From Phytophthora sp. 'mugwort' (taxonomy: Eukaryota; Oomycota; Peronosporomycetes; Peronosporales; Peronosporaceae), in the NCBI GenBank assembly GCA_033558025.1, contig JAUCEF010000005.1, positions 7,068,001-7,132,000 on the forward strand: 64,000 bases of DNA. The letters run 5' to 3'. Both the position numbers and the translations under genes were made by a program. Position 1 is the stretch's first letter; every line of letters starts with the position of its first letter. This document shows positions 21,304-33,479 of this stretch, piece by piece. The notes beneath the pieces are model-generated. The model was not told the DNA's origin. It ran no database searches and worked only from the letters and a program-made list of their open reading frames with translations.

Positions 21304-21383
21304 GTGTGTCAATAGCTGTACTAGAGGGATATACGATTCACCCTCTACTAGAGCACAGCTATGACACTGTGTCATTGACACAC
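21304..21383. repeat. Imperfect inverted repeat before FSH copy 2
   Basis: The left arm (21304-21328: GTGTGTC, AATAGCTGT, CTAGAGGG) pairs with the right arm (21341-21383: CCCTCTA, CTAGAG, ACAGCTAT, TGACACAC). The right arm carries a small insertion around TGACACTGTGTCA, itself a palindrome. A 12-bp loop separates the arms. It lies 43-122 bp before the ATG of the second hydrolase, so it is in its promoter or leader. It could be a MITE remnant, a transcription-factor site pair or an RNA hairpin. Confidence 0.6.
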
Positions 21384-21425
21384 CCTTAGCAGTCGTCACT
21401 TTTTCGTGTCCCCATCGTCTTCGTC

Positions 21426-22327
21426 ATGAACATGTATCGCGTCTTGTGTCTGCACGGCTACCGCCAGGACGCGCTAAAGTTGCGCGGCCGCATCGCCGCA
21501 TTGCGGCGCACGTTCAAGTCCAGCGTGGAATTCGGTTCGTGGAGACTCTCGGTTGAGGTGCATTAGACCTGCAATTAATTGGACAGACCACTAACTAACA
21601 TGTTACTACCATAACTACAGTTTGCCTGAATGCTCCGTTCAAAGTCCCGTATGATCCCACATCAGAAGAGCACGCCAACAAGTAGGACGCCTGTCTGCCG
21701 AGCCGTTTGAACGTGATCACTGATGAAGTGTAATTGTCTATTTGTCGCTGTTGTAGTGGGGAAATGGGGGAGAATGTGAAGCAGTTGAAGTGGTGCGACT
21801 TCACTCGTGATGAAGAAACCGGTCAGTATTTGCTGACGCGGGTGGAGGAAGCGATCGAATATGTGGCAAACTTTGTCAAGCAAGAGGGACCATTCGACGG
21901 CATCTTTGGGTTCAGCCAGGGAGGCTCCATAGCGTCGCTGATCCTGCAGAAACAAGGTACAAAGAATGTGAATTGCGATAGTTAGGCTAGTGTTTTCTGA
22001 GCTGGTTGTATGTATTTGGCTGTGGATGGAGCAGTGAGCACTCCGGAATCAGTTTTTGAATTCCGCTTCGCCTTCTTCGTGTCGGCTGGTGCAATTAGCG
22101 ATCCAAAGTACATGAGCGACGTGAAGGTGGATCTGCCGTCGCTTCACATCATCGGCGAGACTGACGCCGTGGTTGACAATGAGCGGAGTTTCGCACTCAA
22201 GAATCTCTTCGTGAACCCTCAGGTCCTGGTCCACCCCGGCGGCCACTACATCCCCACGAACAAAGAGCCCAAAGACGCGTTCCGAACATTCTTCAAAGAG
22301 CTTCGAGACGCTGAAGACGAGAAGTAA
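21426..22327 (+). CDS. FSH-type serine hydrolase, copy 2
   Basis: Tandem paralogue of the preceding gene, with four exons (21426-21534, 21621-21681, 21757-21956, 22035-22327), also 220 residues. It keeps YRVLCLHGYRQDA, the nucleophile motif GFSQGG, GETDAV and HPGGHYIP, so the Ser-Asp-His triad is complete. Introns fall at the same codon phases as in copy 1, showing a duplication after intron gain. Differences concentrate in exons 2 and 3 (for example WCDFTRDEETGQ for WWDFEIEEETGK). ATG 21426 is chosen; a second ATG two codons later is equally possible. Probably a cytosolic esterase of unknown substrate. Confidence 0.86.
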
Positions 22328-22441
22328 ACACTTCTGTAGTCCTCGTAGAATGTGCTAATGTAGCCATCTCTTGCACTATCTGATGTGGTCCACTTTTGCT
22401 AGTCAAAACATTGCGATCTTCCATCAAAGGTCATCTGTGTG

Positions 22442-22448
22442 TCATTCC
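22442..22448 (+). promoter_or_regulatory. Initiator-like element of the glycosyltransferase gene
   Basis: TCATTCC matches the oomycete initiator consensus and lies 17 bp before the ATG at 22466, implying a very short leader, common in oomycetes. No clear flanking promoter region follows, so the call is tentative. Confidence 0.35.
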
Positions 22449-22465
22449 CCTCTTCGAGTGTATCC

Positions 22466-25400
22466 ATGTCACCCTTAAGAGTGTTCCTCACCGTGTGTGT
22501 ATGCCTATGGAGCTTCCACCTCCCCATCCACGCCGGCACAGTGCTTATTGTGACTCCTGAGAATCAGGTGTCTCTGACTCTGGCCGCTGAGCTCTACCAC
22601 GCATCGCAAGAAGCTCCTCATATTCAAGACAAGGAGAGGCTGCTCCGAGAAAGTATCACCACATATCCCGAGATCGCAGCAGCATATAACAACTTGGCCA
22701 TGCTGATCTTCGAACACCAAAGACAAGACGAGGCTGTGCAACTGCTGGAACGCGGCCTTCAAGTCGCTGAAGCCACTCAGGACGTGGAAAACATGGCCAA
22801 CATCCACAATAACCTCGGGTATATCATTCGAGAGAGCGGCAAATACAGCGTTGCATATTCATTGGCAGCTCTTGAGCACTTTAACAAGGCACTGGAGATT
22901 AATTCCGAGTTTGTGGGGGCTTTATACAATAAAGCGTCGGTGTTATTAGCCCTACGACAAGACGTGGCGTCACAGACGCTGCTACTGAAGGTGCTGGAGC
23001 TTGAGCCTGAGAACCGCCAAGCGCATTTGGATCTAGGTCGCATTTACTTCGAACATGGGGCTCTGGACAAGGCACTCGAGCATCAAGATCACGTGATACA
23101 TATGGCTACAACTAGCAAAGAGAAACTGCAAGGTCTGCACAACAAAGGGGTCTTTTTAAAAGAGTATAACTTGCTCTCTCAGGCGCTTCAAGTGTTTGAC
23201 GAAATGCTGGCATTCGATTCCATCGAGTCGTATGTGTTGGTTGATCTCATGAACACAAAGCGGTCGTTTTGTGATTGGAAAGGCTTGGAAGAACTGGAAC
23301 AAAAAGTGGTGGCTGCAGCTCAACAAGTTACGCTCCAAATGCCACAAGAACCTGCCGTTTTCTTGCCCTACGACTCGACGTTACTCAAGGTTTCCGATGT
23401 CTTCCGGAAGCGTTTAGCGACGAGAGCCTCTGCGGTATATGAACAGCCAAGTACACTTGAGTTACTTCCATTGTCTTGGAATGACAAGGACCCGATATGG
23501 GACCGTCCGTTGACTCCGCAACGTCTGAAAATCGGATATCTGAGCTTCGATTTCCGTGATCATCCCATGGGACACCTTACACTGGGACTAATTGAGCAAC
23601 ATGCAGCGTTGGCTCGTGCTGTCGATACAATTTGCTACTCGTACGGTCCAGATTCGGCTGTTTCGAGGCCGTGGCGACGCCAATTTGAAGAAAAATGTCA
23701 TATTTTCCGCGATTTGCTCGGTATGTCGGACCTTGAGGCTGCTCAGACGATTGGATTCGATGGGATTGACGTGCTCGTGGATCTCATGGCACACACTAAA
23801 GGGGCACGACTGGGTATCTCGTCCTTACGACCAAGTAGGATTGTCGTCAATTATCTCGGATATCCTGGTACTATGGGCTCCAGCTTCACGGATTTCGCTA
23901 TGGTTGACAAGATGGTCCTTCCTCCTGAAGTCGCGGCAGCGAGCATGACTGAGCAGATCCTCTACCTTCCGTACACATACCAAGCGAATCGCTATGAAGC
24001 TTCCATTCCGACTTGTGGCGTCGATCTTTCTTGTCAAAAAGCCAATCGATCCCAACATAATCTGCCTCTGGATGCCTTGGTGCTTTGTAACTTTAACACC
24101 ATTAACAAGATGGAGAGCGAATCTTTTGCCGTTTGGATGAGTATTCTCCGACAAGTTCCTCGCAGTGTCTTGTGGCTACTCGCACCATCCGGTCCAGACG
24201 CGACTCGTGTCATGGAGCTACTGCATGATCAAGCTATGATGCACGGTGTGCTCAAATCACGTGTGATTTTTGCTCCACGAGTCGACAAATCTCGACATTT
24301 GGCGCGGATTTCCGTAGCCGACATCTTCTTGGATTCTTTCATCTATAATGCTCACTCCACTGCGGCTGACGCACTCTGGGCTAATGTCCCGATCGTCACG
24401 TATTGGGGAGATACTTTTCCGTCTCGTGTCGCTGCCTCTTTGATCCAGAACGCAATGCCATTCCCTCAACTGACTCCACACAGTGTCAAAGACTACGAGC
24501 AAATGGCCGTTTATTTGGCAAATACACCCAACGTCTTACATCGCATCCGACACGCGCTGGTATCTCACACACTGACGTCGCCACTCTTTAACTCGAAACA
24601 AACCACAGAAACCATTGAGACGGCGTACGAAGTTCTGCATGACGTCGTGAATCGTCTACATCCATTCACATTAGACGACCAAAAGCCGCGATTTCAGCTA
24701 ATTATCCACCCGGAGCGTTCAGCTCATGCGTTTGATAGTCCAGACACGATCAAATCTCGTGTGGATGCCGTCATTCAGCACGGAAAATCTCTTCAAGAAG
24801 CTGGCGAATATCTGGACGCTGAGAATATCTATTCACGTGTGTTACGTACCAGTCCAGACAATGTCGACGCTCTCCAGTTATTAGGCACTCTTTACTTCCA
24901 AATGGAGCATTTCGAGCGAGCTGTCGAGTATCTTTCACACGCTGTGGATATAAATCCTCATGTGTCTTGGTATCATTCCAACTTGGCTTTGAATTATTTG
25001 GCACTGGAGAAATTGGAGTCAGCAGAGACCGAATTTCACGTCGCCTTACAGCTCGACGCGTCCAACCGCATGGCAATCTCGAAGCTCAGTCAACTGTACA
25101 CGAGTCAGAAAGCCTTTGACAAGGTTGTGTATCTCTACGAGACGTATGGGGAGGCTGGTTATTCCTTCTCGGAGTTATTAACTCGTGCCAGCCCTGATGA
25201 AATGTCGACTGCCTATCAGGAATATTCCAACGCGCTTGACAAGACTGGACAAACTCTTCAAGCTATTAACTTGTTGGAAACTGCAGTAAAGCAATTCCCC
25301 ACTAGTTTCCAACTCAGTTACAATCTCGGCGTGTTGTATAACAACCAGGAAAGATACAAGGAAGGAAACCATCAGCAGTTTAAAACTGTCGTGGCACAAG

Positions 25401-26651
25401 CTCAGTATCTGTTCAAAACACAAGGTCAGTATTTCCCGAAAGTTCCTCGTCCAGAGCACAAAATCGTCCTTGCTTTTTACTGTCACGAGTACGGACAAGC
25501 CTGGTGGGGGCAATGGGGGCCTAGCTCGCTCGATACAGGACTGGGTGGGTCTGAAGAAGCTGTCGTGTTTCTTTCTCGTGAGCTCCAGAAACTTGGCTAC
25601 TGGGTCGAAGTCTACGGTGATCCCTCTTCACAAGATCTCTCGACTCTGGACCAAGCAGACGACGACCACGTGCGTTGGTATCCTCATTACGCGTACGATG
25701 TCGAGGACAAAGGAGTTGACATTTTCATTGCTTGGCGATACCATATTTCCATGGCCCTGGGTCGAGTCGCTCGTAAGAAGTTCTTGTGGATGCACGATGT
25801 CCCACATGAAGATACGCGACAATCTCTTGAACTGCTGAACGATGCAGACGGGATCTTCTGTCTCAGTGAATTCCATGCCTCGACGTTCCCTGAATCTCTT
25901 CAGTCGAAAATCACGGTCAGTACCAACGCAATTGACCCTTCGTTCTTCATTAACGGACCCAATCACGCTGATCGGTTCATCTATGGCAGTTCGCCAAGTC
26001 GAGGACTGTATCCACTGTTGAAGGCTTGGCCACGTATTCGAGAGCGTCTTCCAACAGCTGAACTCTCCGTCTTTTATGGCTTTAGCCCTGCATTTATCAG
26101 GTGGGGGAACACTCAAATGGTTAATTTCACTGACTGGATGAGTGACATCCACCAGCTTCTTACCGAAACACCAGGTGTGAGGTATGTGGGTCTTGTCAAC
26201 CACCAAAAATTGGCAAATGAATACTCGTACGCGGGTTTTTCTCTCTATCCGACGACATTCTCCGAAACAAGCTGCATTTCACTCATGAAAGCCATGGCAA
26301 ATGGCGCCATCCCAATCACCAGTCGGTTCCCTGTCTCGGCACTGCTCGAGACTATCGACGAGTACGATCTTGGTCCACGTCCTCTACAAAAACACAGCAT
26401 CGGTACGTTTAAAACATTGTTCATAACTGCAGGAAAAATACTGAGCGTGGTGAAATGTTTTTTTTTGCATAATAGACGATGATCCGGAATGGCTCGAACT
26501 CTGGATACAAAGCATCGTGGACGCTGTACACAAGGAACAACAAACAACAACTATACGTCACCGCATGAAGCGGTTTGCACGCAAGAAATATCGCTGGGAA
26601 CATATTGCATTGCAATGGCATCGCGTCATCTCCAAGCCACGCGCTACGTGA
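22466..26651 (+). CDS. Secreted TPR / GT41 (OGT-SPINDLY) / GT4 fusion glycosyltransferase
   Basis: Two exons (22466-26402, 26476-26651) give 1370 residues. Residues 1-25 are a signal peptide (RVFLTVCVCLWSFHLPIHAG). TPR repeats fill about 35-330. About 350-740 is a GT41 domain: catalytic-type His near 366 (DFRDHPMGH), LGYPGTMG, the nucleotide-sugar Lys near 547 (FNTINKM), NAHSTAADALWA and SRVAAS, all matching O-GlcNAc transferase. A second TPR block (about 765-990) leads to a GT4-like domain near 1000-1310 (GGSEEAVVFLS, LWMHDVPHED, PTTFSETSCISLMKAMANG). Exon 2 adds a basic C terminus. OGT and SPINDLY modify Ser/Thr of nucleocytoplasmic proteins; here the signal peptide points to ER/Golgi or export, so donor and acceptor are unknown. 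The upstream GTG in frame is not used because ATG 22466 starts the signal peptide. Convergent with the PHD gene, 79 bp apart. Confidence 0.85.
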
Positions 26652-26730
26652 TCCAGCTACTAAATTGTCAAGAAACGAAATCCCGTCTTTCATCTTGCGT
26701 ATATATTGGCTTAAGCACGCCTCCCGAACC

Positions 26731-29700
26731 TTACAGGTTCAGCTTCATGCGGCACTTGTTGCAGTACCAGTCATCAGCAGGAACTGCCTCAAGCTTTGCG
26801 CATTTCTATAAACAAAAAAGACAAAAAAATGAGCATTTCCAGAATAATTTAAAACTCGCAAAAATACTGACATACCAAGTGGAAAACGCGGTCACAGCCC
26901 TTAGAGCCGTCCTCCGAGCCACAGATCACATGCGAATCCAGTCGAATCTTGTTCTTCTTGCACGCTCCGCACATTTGCAGATTGCATTCATTACAAAACC
27001 ATTCCGTCTCTGGAATCTCCTCAAGACCGATACAATTCACATGGAAAGCACGTGGACATCCATCACAGCAGAGCAATTCGCCTCCTAGGCCACAGACACT
27101 ACAGTCGACATCCCATTGATCTTCCGGACTCTTTGGACCAGTGTGAGTCTCGACGTGGGCATGTCGCACTGGGGACGACTTGGTGGAGACAGGACGAGCT
27201 GAAGACGTCGTGGATGCTGCGGATTCCGAGTCCGCCTCGCTTCCTTCCGACTCCGAGTCCGATTTTGACTTGTTCAGCTTCACTTGCTTACGACGACGAC
27301 CTCGTACAGACGGCGAGCGCGACCATCGTCGCTTGGATGGTTTGCCATTCTTTTTGGCACCATTTTGTGCAGGAAAAAGAGGTTTAACCGATGTGTCGCA
27401 TTCGTGACAGAAAATCTTGCCACGAGGGACACGACGCAGTCCAATGCACGAGTAGTGGAAGACATGAGGACAACCGTCGCAGCATACAAGCTCGCCACCT
27501 TCACTGCAAACGTAACAGTCTTCTTCCCATTCATCCACCGACTCGCGCCTCTGTCCGTCGTCATCGTCTTCTTCCACCTGTTTCTTCTTCTTCACTGCTC
27601 GCTCTTTCCTTGATCGCTTTTCTTTTTCACTTTTGGCACGTGTCTTCATCGCATCTTCATCCGACACGTTCAAAAAGCCCAACACTTCGAGTCGATGCAT
27701 AAGGGAGGCCAATGCAGTGGCCATGACCGCAATTGTCGTGCCACGTTTGACATTTTGAATCCAACGCTCACGACAATACTTGGACGGCCACAGCCTGGTA
27801 CCATCGTCCACAAGAGTGTCCATCACTTCCTCTTCTTCATCATCGTCCTCCTCATCACTCTTGTCATCGTTCAGCTCACGTTCTTCGCCAGAATTGTTCG
27901 CACTTTTGTCCGCATCGGCTTCTACTGTGTTTATCGCTGTAGTGCTATCGGATCCTTGCTTGGGTTTCATCTGAGTAGCCATTAACTCATTTTCTAGACC
28001 CAAAAGAGGATCAGCAAAGTCTTCAATCTTGGCGATATTTTGCACAGCTTTTCGCCACTCTACACCGCCATTATCAGGACGATCAGGCCACGTCGAGCCA
28101 AGAGTACGAAGACACTTGGAAATCCAGTCCTGACCTTTCAACAAATCTTCACGGAAAGACTCGACACTTGGTATTGCAACTTGGACGGCTTTACGCTTCG
28201 GATGTTTGTCATTTTTCCACTGGAAAAACGCCGTTTCTTCGTCAACTGGCGTGCCAGATGCACGTTGCGTGCGTTTCTTGGCACTTTCTTCATTCAACAG
28301 ATCCGAAATCAATAGCCCGGGCTTCGACACGGGCATTTCACTCTTAAGTTCTTCCATGTGGTCGTTCAAAGCTGAACGAAGCTGAGCTTCACGAGGCACA
28401 CGCGCATCGAGAGCGTCCAGTAGCGAGTTGACCTCCGTTTGGGATGAATAACAGTACCAGGTTGCATTGTTGTCGTCATTTTCAGGGATTAATCCATCTC
28501 GCGGGGACCCACTCTTCGCTAGGGACTCGTACTTGCGTTGAAGTTTGTCTGTAGGACCAGGTTTCTCCACGTATAACCGTTGCAAGTCTCCTCGAAGAAT
28601 CCAATACCTTAAATGGTCTCTATCTCGTCCAATGGGCTCGGACCGAACGAAAGCTTGACGAAGCAATGCACTGAATTTGCGTTTCTTTGCCAACGCTTCT
28701 TCTTCACGACCAGCTTCAGCATCTAAAATCTCCAGTACGTGTGTTGCCGAGACAATAATACGGTCCGGAAGTCCGCACTCTTTGCCTTTTTCAATAGCAT
28801 TTCGCAGCAAATTCGCGTCTTTCGACGTCAAACCATCAGTGATGCCCTTTTTCGCCTGTGCTCGCTTCCGTTCCACCTGTTCTTGCATCCTTTGCTTGCG
28901 CTGTTTCTCTTCCACTTTCTGTCGGAGCCGTTCACGCTGCTTGTCAAGTCTCTTTCGTCTCGCAATGTACTCATGTCGCGAGATAAACTCCTGTATCTGA
29001 AGGTTCTCGAGCTCTTCTTCATTCTTGGATAAAGCTTCCTCACTGTACGCAAGATCATCCAAGTCGGAGTCGCTAGCTGACCCAGTATCTCCATCGAAAT
29101 CGCTTTTGGTCTCTTCCATACCGTCCACTGAGCCTGCATCTGCGTAAAATCGGCTCTTCTTGTCGTTATTTAACCAAGTTTTCATCGAAGTTTTGTTGGA
29201 TTCAACAATACTCGCAAGTTCCGCACGTTGCTTCTCTCGAAGCTTCTTCTCGTCCTCCAGTGTGAGTTTCTTGTCGAGTAGAGCAGCGCGATTATACGCC
29301 TTTGTGCCCTGGATCGTCTCATTAAGATGTTTGCCCAGCATATTCCGAACTTTCTCCGTGCCCACAAGACGTCCCACCAGAAATTGCAGCAACGCCAGCT
29401 TGTACTGCACTTGCAACGCAGGATAATCCATGTCTTGTAGGGCTCTGAATGCGGCAAGGAACGTCGACGTCGCGTGTGCCGTGTAGCGAGGCACAGCCGA
29501 AATCAAACTGCATAGAATAGATGGCCACGTCAATGATGTCAGCATCGAAAGGTTTGGCACACCCACAGTCAAAGGCGCGTGCTGGATTTCGAATCGATAT
29601 CGCTCGCTGTCGTCCATGGAACCTTCGTCATCAGATACGTAGTCTTCGTCCTCCCTAAAGCAAAAAAAAATATATATATATATATACAAAAAGTGAGAAA

Positions 29701-31238
29701 AAGAACAACTCATTTACCGTAGACATCCATATATCATACCTATCTTCCAGAATTTTCTCCAAAAGGCACATGTGGATCTCTGTCAGTATAGCTGAATGGT
29801 TGGAGTGGTTTAATGCACGATTAAACTGATCCACTGTGATGTCTGCGAGGTTGAGGATATCACGGAACGCGTAGATGCAGTCCCATACTGCAAGCATTTT
29901 GCCAACATACTTGGTCGGGATCTCTGCAAAAGCACACGGCATTGGTCTGAAAAAGATACAAAAAGTCAGCAATTGTCTGTCTAAAAATAATAATAAATAA
30001 ATAAACTTGCATGTAATACACACGTACGTTGGTTTGTTTGGACGCGACGTATCCTCAATAACCTCCCGCGGGATATCGTCAATGCCGCGCTTTTTCTTGT
30101 TGAGTGCTTCTTCTTTTCTTCGGAGCGCTGCATCCTCTTTTTCAAGCTTTTCCAGCTTTTCTTTTGCTGCGCGCACAGTTTGCGCGAGATCTTCAGCGAT
30201 TTTACCGAGTTTCTCCTCCTCTTTATCCTTGTACTTGATTTTCTTGCGACTGAGAATACGGTCTTGCATCTCTAGGACACGCTTGGCCTTGTGTTCAATG
30301 GCTTCCACCGATCTCTTGGCCAAAATTTCTTCCTTCATCTGTTCGGCCTTGCGTCGGCGGGCGTCTCGCTCCAACTTTTCCGTCTCACGCATCACACGCG
30401 CTTTCTCCTTTGATTCCTTCTTCTGACGACGTCGATCCAGGCATTCTCTGTCAAAAAAAATAGAAAATAACAATAAAGTAACTAAACTCAAAATTTCACA
30501 AGACCCACAATAAAATGTCTGCCACTAGTTGCCAACCACGTACGAACACATCTTGCAGTACCACTCACTATCCGGAATCATGTCTTCACTCATCCCTAAA
30601 CTGAAACAAAAAAATTAGAAAAATGGTTAGCATCATCTAACATCATCTAAACAAACTGCAAATCGATCAGTATGAAAAAAATCTCACCAGTTCATGTGGA
30701 ACGCTCTGGGACAGCGATCACAGCAAAGCAGTTCACCTCCGTCTTTGCAAATGTTGCAGTACCATCGATTGTGGTCTGCCCATCCGTCATCCGCCGTCTC
30801 TCCGCTCTCGTTGCCATCTTCATCGGCCGAGTGCACGGGCGTGTCAACTGCCATGTCTCTTGTCGTGGCCACGCTCTCTGTGTCCTCTTCGCTGTTGTTA
30901 CAAAGCTCCACGACGCTCAACATGTGAGCGGGGCGAACATTCAAATCATCTCCGTCCTTATTTGTGGCAATGAGAGGGTCCAGCGCGCCCTGAAATGTGG
31001 CGTTTCGTGGAGGGTTGAGCCTGTTTTCAATCTTTTTCCGCTGCTTCTTGGCTCGTGCCAGAGGCCTCCCCGTGTCTCGGCTCGAGAAGACTGAAGACTG
31101 GATAATCCGAGCCTTACCAGTGTATTTGGGCTTCATCATGGGGGGAGGCGGTGACGCTGGCGGTGGAGGAGGAGGAGGCGGAGGGGGAGGCACCAACATG
31201 AAACCGGCGGAGTCTAGATCGCTGTCGTCGTCACTCAT
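26731..31238 (-). CDS. DDT/WHIM chromatin protein with four PHD fingers
   Basis: Six exons (30688-31238, 30544-30600, 30028-30447, 29740-29946, 26876-29654, 26731-26805) give 1362 residues, with all phases closing. The N terminus has a run of eleven prolines. PHD1 is split by introns 1 and 2 ([30 protein letters not shown]). A charged coiled coil leads to a DDT domain ([26 protein letters not shown]), then WHIM motifs ([32 protein letters not shown]). PHD2 ([13 protein letters not shown]), PHD3 ([13 protein letters not shown]) and PHD4 ([11 protein letters not shown], completed by the last exon, [10 protein letters not shown]) follow. DDT-WHIM proteins are ISWI partners (BAZ/Acf1-like) that position nucleosomes, and PHD fingers read histone tails; no bromodomain is visible. 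Acidic stretches and basic linkers suit a nuclear protein. Confidence 0.88.
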
Positions 31239-31728
31239 TTCGCCTGGAAATAGGTCATTGTCATGACGCGGTTAGAGAAAATGGGTTATTTTTCATGTTA
31301 AACGGCAAACTTTTGCCACGTACGTTGCGACGGCTGTAGTGAGCGCTACGGGGCCTGAAACGAGCGAAACGCGACGCTAGACGGATAAATGGCAAGTTGT
31401 ACGCGCTGAGAGGAGAAGAGCGCCCACGAAAGAGTTTTTCTAGCCTTCTGCTGGCACAAACAAGCCCGCGTGGCCAGGTCGAAAGTGGCGGGTCGCTTGC
31501 TCGATTGGAATGAGTCTTGGTCGGCCCCCGCCAAAAAACGGAGGAGGCGAAACTGGATGTTCTATGCGTTTTGCATTTGTTTATAGAGGTGGAAATAACT
31601 TAGTTTTGTATAAAACGAGGAAAAGTTTCGAATGAAGTATGAGAGCCATGGTTTTTGGCTCAATGACATTGCGCCGCGCTGGGGCTCGCCACGTCCACAC
31701 CCCATCCGCTAGCCAGCCAATCTTTTCT

Positions 31729-31744
31729 CCCCCCCCCCCCCCCC
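31729..31744 (+). repeat. Homopolymer of 16 C
   Basis: An uninterrupted C tract, followed by TCGCGAG. Prone to replication slippage and assembly error; the exact length should be treated as uncertain. Confidence 0.9.
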
Positions 31745-32275
31745 TCGCGAGTGGTTACGTGGGTTCTTTCTCGTTTCCGCGTCCGGTTGCAACTAGGTTC
31801 AACGCCACATCCAATGAGATCGTAACAAAGTTTGATGGTATGCATTGAATTTTTTTGGCAAACCGAAAGCGAAATGGAAACTTCAAAAGTATCGGTGCGA
31901 AGCAATACAATGAAGCAGTCATAAACTTGTCAAGGCATGCTTTCTCAGATGATAACGACAGTAGAAGCTTGAAATTGCAAATGCTCACCATGCCTCCGCC
32001 ACTAGCCTTTAACTGAGACTAGCAACCGAATGGCAATGGTTAGATTTTCATTGTCGATACGCTTAGTAATGGTTCGAGACCACGCACATCATGTCAACAA
32101 GGAATGCTTCGATCTCCTGCTTGACAGTGTTCGTCGCTTAATTGCTCGATACATGTACGACTACATCGTTGGCTGTGTGGTTATGTTTGGCACCTATGCC
32201 GTTTGCGACGGGATATATCCTTGGAAAAAACGTTTTCACAGCTAGTAGATTATGAGTCATGCCGACTTCGAGCAA

Positions 32276-32296
32276 CCCCCCCCCCCCCCCCCCCCC
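32276..32296 (+). repeat. Homopolymer of 21 C
   Basis: The longest C tract in the window, in the same intergenic stretch as the 16-C run. Slippage-prone. Confidence 0.9.
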
Positions 32297-33479
32297 GGTT
32301 GACGCCCCACAAAAGGAGTGCTTTTGATCACTTTTTACCTATTAGATCCGTGATTGGTCACGACAACCGATAACCATTGCGCACTCTACGTTGTAAGTAT
32401 AAGGTAACAGCAGAAAACTTCAGTGTACTTGCGATCATACTGCACAGGTCTTCCACGGCTGTTGTTAAAGTCCGTCTAACTTGTTTCCGAAGAAGCCCAG
32501 CGTAGATGCCACTCAATTCCACTGTATAATGCCTCGGACATCACCACAATGGGTCATTTACGCACCATGGTACTTTCGTTGTTTCAAGAGTAACACACGA
32601 GCGCTTTGCCTTGTCCACAGGTATTATGCTTATCCAAAGCAATTCAGAACTTCAGCAATCCACTGCGAAAGGGTATTACTACCACAAATGATGTGCTAAG
32701 CCAGCGGAGAATAAAAGGAAACGCTGCCCTCCGATTGCCAGAAGATAATGCACTGTATGCACTGTGACCGCTGCTTATAGATATTTACTTAAGTATGTCA
32801 TTATTTCTGCCAATTTCAGTTTATATGGTTCGCAGTCATGTCCAGAACATCATACCAGCATAGTCTACATCAGGGATGTCTGCTGCGTAGTCAATATCGA
32901 TAAAGCAATTTAATCACGACGGTGAGGGACACAATATAGCTCAAAACTCGGGCAGCCGCCAATGTGCGGGGCCACGAACTGAAACTCCTCTACAGTTCCA
33001 ATTAGATGCTAAACTTTATATGACGAGGATCTTAAAAATTATCAAACCGAAATTAAAAGCCATAAATAATGGATAGGCACAATAATACCACAAACAAGCC
33101 TACATGTCACAGGTGGCGAAGTCGATGTGAACAAACATGAACTAAAGCACATTTTCACTGGGAAACGCATGCAGCAACGCAGGATCGTACGCTGTGGCTA
33201 TTATGGAATTGGTCGAGCTGCGTATATGTCTCTAACTGGTTTCCAGAGGACTGATAGTCCAAGCTTCACTGGAATGCTGAAGTGTATTGAATAAGTAGTT
33301 TTCTTACAGCTGAACGACGACGACACCGAATTTTCACGCCGAGAAGGGTAAACGACACTGTTGACAAGCACACTCAAGACGACCGACGACATCAATAAAC
33401 AGCACGCTAGAATGTAGGACGGTAATTAGAAAACAAAACAATTTGGGGCCATCATGTCAGTCTGCGGGATTTTTCCCTC

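Larger units (their letters stand above)
31239..33479. other. 2.2-kb intergenic stretch with long poly-C runs
   Basis: No supportable gene. Two long homopolymers stand out: sixteen C at 31729-31744 and twenty-one C at 32276-32296. Frames are short and unlike known families. The first part should hold the promoter of the PHD gene. The rest is AT-rich and may be decayed repeat. The sequence GGTTCGAGACC at 32072 resembles a tRNA B box, but no tRNA folds around it. Confidence 0.4.

Noticed and set aside
27052..31094. Many plus-strand frames opposite the PHD protein
   Set aside because: Ser/Arg/Leu-rich shadows of an exon set whose domains are unambiguous.
32030..32100. tRNA-like A/B-box words (TGGCAATGG and GGTTCGAGACC)
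   Set aside because: No acceptor stem or anticodon arm pairs around them.
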